NCBI RefSeq assembly: GCF_900187885.1
Contig: NZ_FYEK01000061.1
Location: 1-37,467, forward strand
Reading direction: 5' to 3'
Source: Thermoflexus hugenholtzii JAD2
GTDB taxonomy: Bacteria > Chloroflexota > Anaerolineae > Thermoflexales > Thermoflexaceae
DNA: 37,467 bases
Below, in pieces: positions 7,605 through 15,107 of this stretch (its first letter is position 1; every line of letters begins with the position of its first letter). The notes beneath the pieces are model-generated. The model did no database searches. It had not been told where the DNA came from and saw only the letters and a list, made by a program, of their open reading frames with translations. Both the position numbers and the translations under genes were made by a program.

Positions 7605-8600
7605 TCAGCCCTCGCCAGCGATCTGGGCCTCGGCCAGGCAGGTCTGTGCCTCTTCGAGGAGCGCGCGCCACGGTGCCCAGGCAGGGTCTTGGGAGGCCTC
7701 CTGGAGCAGTCGCTCCAGCGCCTCCCGGCCGGGGAAAGACCCAATCACGCCCCAGACGGTGCAGGCCAGGGCGCCGGCCGCGTTACCCAACAGAGCGGCT
7801 GCCGCCGGGGAAGCGCCCCGGGCCAGGCCGAGCAGGAAGCCGGCGTCGAAGGCATCCCCGGCGCCGGTGGTATCCAGCACCGGAACCCGGAAGGCGGGCA
7901 CGGTCTGTTCTTCGCCTGCTCGCCCCAGCAGGCGGCATCCCTGCTCGCCCCGTTTGAGGACGATCCAGCGCAACCGAGGCGCCTCCCGGAAGCCGGACCG
8001 GGGATCGAGCCCGAACAGGAGGTCGGCTTCGGCCTCGTTCAACAGCAGGATCTCCACTTCCCGGAGGGCCTCCCGCACCGCCTGGGGAGCCATCCGACAG
8101 GCCGGCAGCCCGGGATCCAGGGCGCAATGGAGACCTGCTGTTGCCGCTTCCCTCAGCATGGCCATTGCCGTGTGGAGGAGCGGGCTCTCTTCCAAGAGGG
8201 CGTAGCCGGAAAGATGGACGAACCCTGCCGGCGGAAGGGGGAACTCCGGGAGGCGGGCGAGCCGGCTGGCTCCCCGGTGGGAGAGCATCGTTCGCTCCCC
8301 TTCCGGCGTCACGAGAACAGTGATCACGGAGGTGGGGGCCTCAGGACACCGCTGGAGGAGCTCGATCTCCACGCCGCTGGCGCGCAGCTCCTCCGCCACC
8401 CACTCTCCCAGGGGATCCTGACCGATCGCGCCGATCAGGCGGGCCGGGAGCCCCAGCTGGGCGGCCACCGCGGCGGTGTTGGCTGCGGATCCCCCGGCCC
8501 GCAGGATCATCCGGGCAGCGTGCAGATCCTCTCCGGGCTTCGGGAGGCGGGGGAGGGCCAGGTAGAGATCCACCGTGACATCGCCGATGGCCAGCAGCAC
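7605..8600 (-). CDS. PfkB family carbohydrate kinase
   Basis: ATP-dependent sugar or nucleoside kinase of the ribokinase fold, about 331 residues. The N-terminal AIGDVTVDLYL and AGGSAANTA mark the substrate-binding half. DTTGAGDAFDAGFL near residue 245 holds the catalytic Asp and the anion hole. The substrate cannot be read from the sequence. A GTG at 8600 is preceded at proper distance by GGAGGG and begins right at the conserved first strand; an ATG 12 codons upstream (8636) has no ribosome site and would add an unlikely Cys-rich tail. It ends 30 bases before the preferred start of the response regulator. Confidence 0.85.
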   Translation of the reverse strand: MLLAIGDVTVDLYLALPRLPKPGEDLHAARMILRAGGSAANTAAVAAQLGLPARLIGAIGQDPLGEWVAEELRASGVEIELLQRCPEAPTSVITVLVTPEGERTMLSHRGASRLARLPEFPLPPAGFVHLSGYALLEESPLLHTAMAMLREAATAGLHCALDPGLPACRMAPQAVREALREVEILLLNEAEADLLFGLDPRSGFREAPRLRWIVLKRGEQGCRLLGRAGEEQTVPAFRVPVLDTTGAGDAFDAGFLLGLARGASPAAAALLGNAAGALACTVWGVIGSFPGREALERLLQEASQDPAWAPWRALLEEAQTCLAEAQIAGEG

Positions 8601-8663
8601 GCAGCAGGACCCTCCGTTGGGGTTGTGTTGGTCCATTGGCCGAGGCGCGCCGGCGGCCCCGCT

Positions 8664-9179
8664 TCAGGATGCCGGGGCGTGGCGCGCCCGGGCCCGGGCG
8701 AGGGCGCGCGCCACGGCTTCCTCCGGCGAGGAAACCGTCTCCATCGGGACGGTGATCCCCGGCCGGTGCAGCGTCCATGTCCCCAGGCCGATGACCGGGA
8801 TGCCCCATTTGAGGGCCAGGGCGATCTCGGAGAGGGTGCCGAACTCCCCCCCGATGGCGATCACGGCCTCCGCGGCTCGCACGACCAGGGCGTTGCGCGC
8901 CTCGCCCAGCCCGGTGGGCAGGGGGAGACGCACGTAAGGGTTGGCCTCTGCGGGATCGCTCCCGGGGAGGATCCCGACGGTGAGCCCGCCGGCCTCCACG
9001 GCGCCCCGGCAGACGGCCTCCATCACCCCGCCGCGGCCGCCGCAGATCACCACCGCGCCGGCCTCGGCTAGCCGGCGGCCCACGGTGTAAGCCCAGGCTT
9101 CCTCCTGGGGCGTGGCCTCGCTGCTCCCCACCACCGCGATCCGGAGCGGCCGTTCAACGCTCCAGCCGCTCGACTTCAT
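8664..9179 (-). CDS. TIGR00725 family protein (LOG/DprA-related Rossmann fold)
   Basis: A 171-residue Rossmann-like protein. VVGSS near the N-terminus, CGGRGGVMEAVCRGA and IGGEFGTLSEIALAL are the hallmark motifs of TIGR00725, a family related to LOG (cytokinin riboside 5'-monophosphate phosphoribohydrolase) proteins and DprA. The LOG catalytic motif PGGxGTxxE appears here as IGGEFGTLSE, so the catalytic Glu is retained but the leading Pro is not. Nucleotide binding is likely; the reaction is unknown. Its ATG at 9179 lies inside the 3' end of proC, a 26-base overlap in a different frame, which points to translational coupling. Confidence 0.82.
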   Translation of the reverse strand: MKSSGWSVERPLRIAVVGSSEATPQEEAWAYTVGRRLAEAGAVVICGGRGGVMEAVCRGAVEAGGLTVGILPGSDPAEANPYVRLPLPTGLGEARNALVVRAAEAVIAIGGEFGTLSEIALALKWGIPVIGLGTWTLHRPGITVPMETVSSPEEAVARALARARARHAPAS

Positions 9180-10008
9180 CGGCGGCCCCCCGGCCCAGCT
9201 GCCGTGAACGCACGTAAGCTGCCCAGATGGCGCGGGAGATCACCGTGCGGAAGCCACCCTTCTCCAGGTGATACAGCGCCTCCGCGGTGGTGCCCCCCGG
9301 GGAGGTCACCTGGTTGCGCAGCGCCGCCAGGTGCAAACCGGACTGGCGGGCGTAGAGGGCGGAGCCGATGACGGTCTGATACACCAGCTGCTCGGCCACC
9401 CGTCGGGAGAACCCCAGATGGACCCCCGCGTCCACCATCGCCTCCATGAAGAGGAATACATACGCCGGCCCGGTCCCGGTCAGGGCGGTGGCCATATCCA
9501 GGTAGCGCTCATCGTCCACGTAGACTTCCTCGCCCATCGCCCGCATGAGCAGGATCGCCTGCTCCCGCTGGCGCGGGGTCACCTCTTCCGTGGCCGTCCA
9601 CACGGTGACCCCCTGGCCGATTTGGGCAGGGGTGTTGGGCATCGCCCGGATGATGGCGGAGACCCCCAGGCCTTCCCGCAGGGTGGCGATGCGCACGCCG
9701 GCGGCGATGGAGAAGACGAGGGCCTGCGGGCGGATGTGGCCGCGCAGCTCCGGGAGCACGCGGGGGATCACCTGGGGCTTGACGGAGAGGACCACGATCT
9801 CCGCCTCGGCAGCCGCCTCCGGGTTGTGCACGGTGGCGCGCACCCCATAGCGGCTCCGGAGCTCCTGCCCCCGCTCCGGCCGCGGCCCGCTGGCGATGAT
9901 GTCCTGGGGGTCGATCAGGTTGTCCCGCAACAGCCCGCGGATCATCGCCTCGGCCATCACCCCGCTGCCGATGAAGGCGATCCGCGGCAAACGTCCATCC
10001 ACCGACAT
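9154..10008 (-). CDS. proC: Pyrroline-5-carboxylate reductase
   Basis: Catalyses the last step of proline synthesis, reducing pyrroline-5-carboxylate with NAD(P)H. The 284 residues include the N-terminal dinucleotide fold ([16 protein letters not shown]), the central VLSVKPQV and [12 protein letters not shown], and the C-terminal signature [19 protein letters not shown] and [18 protein letters not shown] typical of ProC. Length is normal (about 270-285). Start ATG at 10008, directly followed by residues leading into the fold. Divergent from rpmH; a promoter candidate lies 96-124 bases upstream. It overlaps the downstream TIGR00725 gene by 26 bases. Confidence 0.95.
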   Translation of the reverse strand: MSVDGRLPRIAFIGSGVMAEAMIRGLLRDNLIDPQDIIASGPRPERGQELRSRYGVRATVHNPEAAAEAEIVVLSVKPQVIPRVLPELRGHIRPQALVFSIAAGVRIATLREGLGVSAIIRAMPNTPAQIGQGVTVWTATEEVTPRQREQAILLMRAMGEEVYVDDERYLDMATALTGTGPAYVFLFMEAMVDAGVHLGFSRRVAEQLVYQTVIGSALYARQSGLHLAALRNQVTSPGGTTAEALYHLEKGGFRTVISRAIWAAYVRSRQLGRGAADEVERLER

Positions 10009-10103
10009 CGTCCCCTCCCTTCCGAGTTCACTCCAGATCCTGCGCCCTCGCTGCTTCTCCGAAGCAAGGCGTTTTCAGGCCCCCGCTTCATGGTTGTTTG
10101 TGG

Positions 10104-10132
10104 AGTATAAGAAGATCCGCCGGCCCTCGCAA
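10104..10132 (-). promoter_or_regulatory. Candidate sigma-70-type promoter for proC
   Basis: Minus strand TTGCGA (10132-10127), 17-base spacer, TATACT (10109-10104). Four of six -35 positions and five of six -10 positions match. Transcription would start near 10097, giving a leader of about 90 nucleotides before the proC ATG. Confidence 0.5.
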
Positions 10133-10200
10133 GATCGAAGTAGAATTAGGGAAGCGGCCGCTGGCGGATCCCCGGGCCTGGCCGGAGCGGCGGCTTCGGT

Positions 10201-10206
10201 TATAAT
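10201..10206 (+). promoter_or_regulatory. Candidate -10 box for the rpmH operon
   Basis: A perfect TATAAT stands 47 bases before the rpmH start in otherwise G+C-rich DNA. No convincing -35 box is seen at 16-18 bases upstream, where the sequence is G+C-rich. No DnaA-box clusters (TTATCCACA) are seen in the gap 10009-10252. Confidence 0.4.
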
Positions 10207-10252
10207 TATCCCTTGCGTTGCTTTCCAGCCTTCGCGCGGAGGTTCCGACGAG

Positions 10253-10456
10253 ATGCCCAAGCGGACCTATCAGCCCAAGCGGCGGAAGCGCTTGAAGGTG
10301 CACGGGTTCCTGGCCCGCATGCGCACCAAGGGCGGGCGGCGGGTCTTGAAGGCGCGGCGGCTGAAGGGCCGGTGGCGGCTGACCCCGCAATATGAGGGGG
10401 CCAAGCGCATCAACTGGAAAGGGAAGTATCGCGGCCCCTCCGGCCGTAAGGATTGA
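10253..10456 (+). CDS. rpmH: 50S ribosomal protein L34, C-terminally extended
   Basis: Encodes a 67-residue, very basic protein starting [19 protein letters not shown], the classic L34 start, and then [17 protein letters not shown]34 is normally 44-49 residues and usually ends soon after the RLT element. Here about 22 more residues follow ([19 protein letters not shown] and RKD). The ribosome site is GGAGG at 10238-10242. The stop overlaps the TTG start proposed for rnpA. Part of the rpmH-rnpA-yidD-yidC-jag block that is conserved across bacteria. Confidence in identity is very high; the extension is real in this sequence unless there is a sequencing error near codon 45. Confidence 0.96.
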   Translation: MPKRTYQPKRRKRLKVHGFLARMRTKGGRRVLKARRLKGRWRLTPQYEGAKRINWKGKYRGPSGRKD

Positions 10457-10854
10457 TCTCCCCGGTCGCTGTGGCCTCGCTGGTCCGGCTGCGTCACCGC
10501 AAAGCCATCGAGCGGGTCCTGCGGGAAGGGCGGTCCTGGTCCACCCCGCTGCTGAAGCTGATCGCCGCCCCGAACGACCTGGGGGTCACCCGGGTGGCGG
10601 TCATCGCGGGGCGGCGTGCCCTCGGCAAAGCGGTCCGCCGGAACCGGGCCAAGCGCCTGCTCCGTGAGGCCGCCCGTCTGCATCTCCACGAGATCCGGCC
10701 GGGCTGGGATCTGGTGCTCATCGCCCGGCCGGATCTCCCGGAGCGCAAGCGGCAGGATGCGGAGGCAGCGCTATGCGAGGCGCTCCGCCGGCTGGGGCTG
10801 CTGGTGGCTTCGCGGGAAGGGCCCGGGGAGAGCTTCCCTAAGGAGACGGAGTGA
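10453..10854 (+). CDS. rnpA: Ribonuclease P protein component
   Basis: Protein cofactor of RNase P, which trims the 5' leader from precursor tRNAs. The 133 residues carry the family core [26 protein letters not shown], with the RNR motif as RRNRAKR. The start proposed is TTG 10453, overlapping the rpmH stop in a TTGA arrangement, preceded by GTAAGGA. A GTG at 10468 is an alternative. The C-terminal tail beyond the fold is about 15 residues and acidic. Next gene yidD begins four bases after the stop. Confidence 0.93.
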   Translation: MISPVAVASLVRLRHRKAIERVLREGRSWSTPLLKLIAAPNDLGVTRVAVIAGRRALGKAVRRNRAKRLLREAARLHLHEIRPGWDLVLIARPDLPERKRQDAEAALCEALRRLGLLVASREGPGESFPKETE

Positions 10855-10858
10855 AGAG

Positions 10859-11089
10859 ATGGGAGGTGGAAAGGATCTCCCGGCGCGGGCGGCGATGGGG
10901 TTGATCCGCCTGTATCAGCGGTGGATCTCTCCCTTCCTGCCTCCCAGCTGCCGGTTTTATCCGAGCTGCTCTCAATACACCTATGAGGCCATCGCTCGCT
11001 ACGGATTGCTCCGGGGAGGATGGCTGGGCCTCAAACGGATCGCCCGTTGCCATCCGCTTCATCCCGGCGGTTACGATCCGGTCCCATAG
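10859..11089 (+). CDS. yidD: Membrane protein insertion efficiency factor YidD
   Basis: A 76-residue protein of the YidD (DUF37, haemolytic-like) family. Residues [19 protein letters not shown], then [16 protein letters not shown] and [12 protein letters not shown] are the family signature, including the conserved Cys pair. It is thought to help YidC insert membrane proteins, sitting as an amphipathic protein at the inner face of the membrane. The ATG at 10859 has AAGGAGACGGA upstream. It follows rnpA directly, the standard order, but here a repeat block and a lipoprotein gene separate it from yidC. Confidence 0.95.
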   Translation: MGGGKDLPARAAMGLIRLYQRWISPFLPPSCRFYPSCSQYTYEAIARYGLLRGGWLGLKRIARCHPLHPGGYDPVP

Positions 11090-11110
11090 GGGAGCAGGGG
11101 CGCCCGGGGG

Positions 11111-11342
11111 CGTCGAATGAATTCGACCGGATGAGGCCTTCGGCCAACGGTCGGCCTACGCCGACCGAGGAACGTCGCCCGCGTCGGTGGAGGCCGACGC
11201 CTGGCGCGGGGGGCGCCGAATGAATTCGGCCTCCTGGGGCCTTCGGCCGACGGTCGGCCTGCGCCGACCGAGGAACGTTGCTTACGTCGGCGGAGGCCGA
11301 CGCTCGGCGCGCAAGCGCCTGTAGAGGCCGATTTCAATCGGC
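11111..11342 (+). repeat. Modular hairpin repeat block, copy A (about two units of 103 bases)
   Basis: Two tandem units start at 11111 and 11214. In order each holds: a 7-base stem with GA loop (11112-11127 GTCGAAT/ATTCGAC; in unit 2 11215-11230 GCCGAAT/ATTCGGC, a compensating change); GGCC-TTC-GGCC (11135-11145); GGTCGGC-loop-GCCGACC with loops CTAC (11149-11166) and CTGC (11252-11269); a GTCGG-GGAG-CCGAC hairpin (11181-11200 with a T-G wobble, and 11285-11302). After unit 2 come GGCGC-GCAA-GCGCC (11306-11319), a GNRA-type tetraloop, and GCCGATT-TC-AATCGGC (11327-11342). The same set recurs, inverted, at 34144-34411. No protein-coding content. Confidence 0.9.
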
Positions 11343-11377
11343 ACAAAGGTCTTCGGAGCTCCGGTCTTGCATCTCGG

Positions 11378-11398
11378 CCCGGTCCTCCCAGGACCGGG
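11378..11398 (+). other. Perfect hairpin just before the beta-propeller lipoprotein gene
   Basis: CCCGGTCCT, loop CCC, AGGACCGGG: nine perfect base pairs followed by only three Ts. It could be a weak terminator of the yidD transcript or a structure in the leader of the next gene, whose ribosome site GGAGGTGG begins six bases downstream. The sequence does not decide between these. Confidence 0.45.
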
Positions 11399-11422
11399 TT
11401 TCCGGAGGTGGCACCGTTGCGG

Positions 11423-12538
11423 ATGTCATTGCGGAACATTCTGAAGGGATTGGGGATGCTGACGGGGGTGGTGCTGGCCGCCTGCAGCGGCGCCCCCCCG
11501 AACTGGCCGGGGATGCAGGTGGGGGATCAGACCCTTTACGTTGCGGATCTCGATCACGTGCTGGCAGTGGATCCGCAGTCCGGTCAGGAGCGCTGGCGGT
11601 TCCCTCCGAAGGATGGGAACGCGGGCGCCTGCGGCGGGGTTTACCATGCGGCCCCTGCGGTCGTGGCGGAGCGGGTCGTCATCGCCGCGGAGAACCCGGG
11701 CACGGGGGAGAGCCGCCTGTGCGGGCTGGATCGGGAGAGCGGAGCCCTGCAATGGGTCTATCCGCCGGCGGAGCAGCCGCCCCTGGGCCCCATCTTCGCC
11801 GGCCTGATCTCCGATGGGACGCAGGTCTTCGCAGGCACCGGAGATGGCTGGGTGATCGCCCTGGATCCGGAGACCGGACAACCGCGCTGGCGGACGCGCC
11901 TGCCCGAGGCCGGACGGGGGGCCGCGCGGATCTGGTCCACGCCCGTCCTCTCTGGAACGCTTCTGGTGGTGGGGACGATGGATCATCGGCTGCTGGCCCT
12001 GGATCGGGAGAGCGGGGTGCTCCGTTGGCCGGCGCCCTTCCAGGCCGGGGGGGCCATCGCGGGCGCCCTGACCCTGGACGGGGAGATCCTCTACGCAGGG
12101 GCCTTCGACGATCACCTCTACGCCGTGGATCTGTACAGCGGGCAGGAGCGCTGGCGCTTCCGGGCCAGCCATTGGGTGTGGGATGGGCCCGCAGTGGCGG
12201 GCGATCGCCTGATCGTCGGGGATATGAGCGGGAAGGTGTGGGCCCTGGATCGCCAGGGACGTCCCCTCTGGGCTCAGCCCTTCCAGGCCAACGGCCCGGT
12301 CCGCGCCCGCCCGCTGGTGGTCGAGGATCGCGTGTATGTGGCCGACGAGGCGGGATGGCTCCATTTGCTGAATCTGGCGGATGGGACGAAGGTGAAATCC
12401 GTGAACCTGGCGCCCGGGCGTCTCCTCACCTCGCCGGTGGCGGCGGCGGATCGAATCGTGGTGGCTCCCACCGGCGGTCCGTCCCGCGTGGTGGCTTTTC
12501 ACCCGGATCTCCGCGAGGCCTGGAAACTGGCTCGCTGA
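11423..12538 (+). CDS. PQQ-like beta-propeller lipoprotein
   Basis: About 371 residues. An N-terminal signal ends in a lipobox (VLAACSG), so the mature protein is anchored by lipid at Cys. The rest is a series of blades with repeating cores such as LDRESGALQWVYP, LDPETGQPRWRTR and VDLYSGQERWRFR, typical of PQQ-binding-like/BamB-type propellers; there is no enzyme signature. Its place right before yidC suggests a role in membrane protein or envelope assembly, but that is inference. ATG 11423 was chosen; TTG 11417 and GTG 11408 are in frame, the latter overlapping the ribosome site GGAGGTGG. Confidence 0.85.
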   Translation: MSLRNILKGLGMLTGVVLAACSGAPPNWPGMQVGDQTLYVADLDHVLAVDPQSGQERWRFPPKDGNAGACGGVYHAAPAVVAERVVIAAENPGTGESRLCGLDRESGALQWVYPPAEQPPLGPIFAGLISDGTQVFAGTGDGWVIALDPETGQPRWRTRLPEAGRGAARIWSTPVLSGTLLVVGTMDHRLLALDRESGVLRWPAPFQAGGAIAGALTLDGEILYAGAFDDHLYAVDLYSGQERWRFRASHWVWDGPAVAGDRLIVGDMSGKVWALDRQGRPLWAQPFQANGPVRARPLVVEDRVYVADEAGWLHLLNLADGTKVKSVNLAPGRLLTSPVAAADRIVVAPTGGPSRVVAFHPDLREAWKLAR

Positions 12539-12578
12539 GGGGAGCCAGACCCTTCGGGATAGCCGGTAAGGAGGCCGG

Positions 12579-13460
12579 ATGAATCCGATCACGTTGATCA
12601 CGAATCTGCTGTTCTTCCAGCCGCTGGTCAACCTGCTGCTGGTGCTCTACGCCCTGTTGGGGCGGAACTTCGTCCTGGCCATCGTGGCCCTGACGGTGTT
12701 GATCCGCCTGCTGCTCTATCCGCTGATGGCCAAGCAGCAGCAGGCAATGAAGAAGATGCAGGAGCTCCAGCCCCGCCTGCAGGAGCTTCAGAAGAAATAC
12801 GGGAAGGATCGGGAGAAGCTGGCCCAGGAGCAGATGAAGCTTTATAAGGAGGCAGGGGTCAACCCTCTGGGAGGGTGTCTCCCCCTCCTGATTCAGTTCC
12901 CGATCCTGATCGCTGTCTACCAGGCCATCATCCACGTCCTGGCCCTTAATCCCATCATGGTCATCGACCTAGCCAAGCTGCTCTACCGGTTCAATGGGTT
13001 CCCCGCCCTGGCCACCCTCCTTCCCATCCAGAGCCAGTTCCTGCTCTGGGACCTGGGGCGGCCGGAGCGGATCTTCGTCCCAGTGGGTGGGATCCTGATC
13101 CCGCTGCCGCTCATGACCCTCCTGGTGATCCTCACGACGTGGTGGTCCCAGAAGGTGATGACCCCGCCGAGCACGGATCCCCAAACGCGGATGACCACCC
13201 AGCTGATGAACCTGTATATGCCGCTCTTCTTCGGGTGGATCAGCTACAACCTAGCGGTGGGGTTGAGCATCTACTTCATCGTCACCAACCTGATCTCGGT
13301 GGTCCAGTTCGCCTTGGTCACGCGGGACTGGCGAGGAGCGCTGGCCCGCCGCTTGGCCCCGGGCCGGGCCCCGGTTACTCCTTCATCTTCAGCATCTTCG
13401 GGACCTGCCACGCCGGCGCCGCCTGCCCGCCCGCGCCGCAAGGCCCGGAGCGCGAAGTGA
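12579..13460 (+). CDS. yidC: Membrane protein insertase YidC/Oxa1
   Basis: Inserts proteins into the cytoplasmic membrane, alone or with Sec. The 293 residues lack the large periplasmic domain of enterobacterial YidC, so it is the short (Oxa1/SpoIIIJ) form. The first core helix carries the groove arginine in LTVLIRLLLYPL. A charged coiled coil (MKKMQELQPRLQELQKKYG) follows, then LPLLIQFPILIAVYQAI and three further helices. The C-terminal tail is basic and Ala/Pro-rich, fit for ribosome contact. Start ATG 12579 has AAGGAGG. Jag follows after 70 bases, as usual. Confidence 0.96.
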   Translation: MNPITLITNLLFFQPLVNLLLVLYALLGRNFVLAIVALTVLIRLLLYPLMAKQQQAMKKMQELQPRLQELQKKYGKDREKLAQEQMKLYKEAGVNPLGGCLPLLIQFPILIAVYQAIIHVLALNPIMVIDLAKLLYRFNGFPALATLLPIQSQFLLWDLGRPERIFVPVGGILIPLPLMTLLVILTTWWSQKVMTPPSTDPQTRMTTQLMNLYMPLFFGWISYNLAVGLSIYFIVTNLISVVQFALVTRDWRGALARRLAPGRAPVTPSSSASSGPATPAPPARPRRKARSAK

Positions 13461-13530
13461 GAGAAGAGCGGGGGACGGCCCTCGCCTTCCTGATCACCGT
13501 TCCGGATCTCCACAAAGAGGTGAGCGATTG

Positions 13531-14244
13531 ATGACGGATCTCGGATCATCTCCGGAGCTGATTGTCAGTGGTCCGACCATCGAGGCGGCCATCCAGGCCG
13601 GGCTGGCCCGGCTGGGGGTCCCCCGGGAAGCGGTGGAGATCGAGGTGCTGGATCCCGGGAGCCCGGGCTTCCTGGGCCTGGGGGCGCGGGAGGCCCGGGT
13701 GCGCCTGATCGTGCGCCGCCCGCCGGAGACACCTCCTCCACTTCCAGCTCCGGAGCAGGTCGAGGAAGCGATCGCGGAGGCTATCCACGGCCTTCTGGAA
13801 TCCCTGGGGATGTCGGCCCGGCTCTCCATCGCCCAGGAGCCGGTGGAAGGGGCGGAGGGCTCCGAGCCCTCCACCATCTGGGCGGCGCGGATCGAGGGCC
13901 CCACGGCTGGGCGCCTGATCGGCCACCATGGCCGCACTCTTTATGCCTTCCAGACCCTGGTGCGGGCCATCGTGGCCCGGCGCCTCGGGGCGTTCGTCCC
14001 CCTGATCGTGGACATCAATGGCTACCGGGCGAAGCGGGCGGAGGCCCTCCGACGCCTGGCCCTGAAGAAAGCCGAACAGGTGATGGCCACCGGCCGCCCG
14101 GTCGAGCTGGAGCCGATGCCGGCCGCTGAACGCCGGGTGATCCACATGGCCCTGAAGGATCATCCGCGGGTGACCACTTACAGCATTGGGGAGGGCGAGG
14201 AGCGGCGGGTGGTGATCGCCATGCGCTGGACTACTGAGGAGTGA
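13531..14244 (+). CDS. jag: Jag/KhpB RNA-binding protein
   Basis: Cytoplasmic RNA-binding protein, 237 residues, with three parts: a Jag-N domain (residues about 8-55, VSGPTIEAAIQAGLARLG to GFLGLGAREARVRL), a KH domain (about 75-155, with EGPTAGRLIGHHGRTLYAFQ) and an R3H domain (about 160-237, with ELEPMPAAERRVIHMAL). It acts with YidC in many bacteria and binds RNA with the partner KhpA. ATG 13531 is chosen over the TTG immediately before it; AGAGGTGAG lies seven bases upstream. The next gene begins two bases after its stop. Confidence 0.94.
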   Translation: MTDLGSSPELIVSGPTIEAAIQAGLARLGVPREAVEIEVLDPGSPGFLGLGAREARVRLIVRRPPETPPPLPAPEQVEEAIAEAIHGLLESLGMSARLSIAQEPVEGAEGSEPSTIWAARIEGPTAGRLIGHHGRTLYAFQTLVRAIVARRLGAFVPLIVDINGYRAKRAEALRRLALKKAEQVMATGRPVELEPMPAAERRVIHMALKDHPRVTTYSIGEGEERRVVIAMRWTTEE

Positions 14245-14246
14245 CG

Positions 14247-15083
14247 ATGTCCCCCGTGGATTACGTGATCATCGGCCATGTGTGTCGGGACCGGACGCCG
14301 GCCGGCCCGATGTTCGGAGGGACAGCAGCCTACGCCGGGCGGACGGCCCTGGCCCACGGCTGGCGGGTGGGGGTGATCACCAGCACTGGCCCGGACTGGG
14401 ACCCCCGGCCGGCGCTGGATGGGGCGTATCTCATGAACCTCCCGGCGGAGCGGACCACCGAGTTCGAGAACGTGTATACCCCGGAGGGACGCCGGCAGCG
14501 CGTGCATGGCGTCGCCGAGCGGCTGCTCCCGGCCGCGGTCCCCCTGGAATGGCGCCGACCCCGGGTGGTCCACTTGGGCCCTATCGCTGGCGAGGTGGAT
14601 CCCTCCCTGTTGGAGGCCTTTGAAGGCGCCCTGCGCGGGGTCACCCCGCAGGGCTGGATGCGCGCCTGGGATGCTCAGGGCCAGGTCTATCCCCAGCCCT
14701 GGCGGGAGGCAGAGTGGATCCTCCCCCGCGCCGATGCGGTGGTCTTCAGCGAGGAGGACATCCAGGGGGACTGGGAGACGGCCCGTCGCTGGGCGCGTCA
14801 GACGCGCATCCTGGTGGTCACTCAGGCGGCCCGGGGCGCCACTCTTTTCCTGGACGGCCTCCCCCATCCGATCCCGGCGTATCCGGTCGAGGAGGTGGAT
14901 CCCACCGGCGCGGGGGATGTCTTCGCGGCGGCCTTCTTCATCCGGCTCTGGGAGACGCGGGACCCCTTGGCGGCGGCCCGGTATGCCGCGCGGGTGGCGG
15001 CCCTTTCGGTGACCCGACCGGGCCTGGAGGGCACTCCCCGGCCCGAGGAGATCGCGGCCATCCGGCGGGAGATGGCCTTCTGA
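14247..15083 (+). CDS. PfkB family carbohydrate kinase
   Basis: Ribokinase-fold kinase of 278 residues. GGTAAYAGRTALAHGWRVG marks the N-terminal substrate-binding region, and DPTGAGDVFAAAFFIRL holds the catalytic Asp and phosphate loop. It is shorter than usual (300-330) and lacks the lid segment typical of ribokinase, like the group of small PfkB proteins of unknown substrate in Chloroflexota. The ATG at 14247 is preceded by GAGGAG spanning the jag stop codon, so translation is probably coupled to jag. Why it stands between jag and parA is unclear. Confidence 0.85.
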   Translation: MSPVDYVIIGHVCRDRTPAGPMFGGTAAYAGRTALAHGWRVGVITSTGPDWDPRPALDGAYLMNLPAERTTEFENVYTPEGRRQRVHGVAERLLPAAVPLEWRRPRVVHLGPIAGEVDPSLLEAFEGALRGVTPQGWMRAWDAQGQVYPQPWREAEWILPRADAVVFSEEDIQGDWETARRWARQTRILVVTQAARGATLFLDGLPHPIPAYPVEEVDPTGAGDVFAAAFFIRLWETRDPLAAARYAARVAALSVTRPGLEGTPRPEEIAAIRREMAF

Positions 15084-15107
15084 TCCCGGGCGAGGGAGCG
15101 CCGAGCG

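Noticed and set aside
9896-10252. Upstream in-frame extension of L34
   Set aside because: The extended part runs back into the proC coding region, has no ribosome site, and L34 begins with MPKRTYQP at 10253, as expected for the family.
11111-11342. CRISPR array
   Set aside because: Only two units of about 103 bases, the units are similar over their whole length and have no unique spacers, and no cas genes are near.
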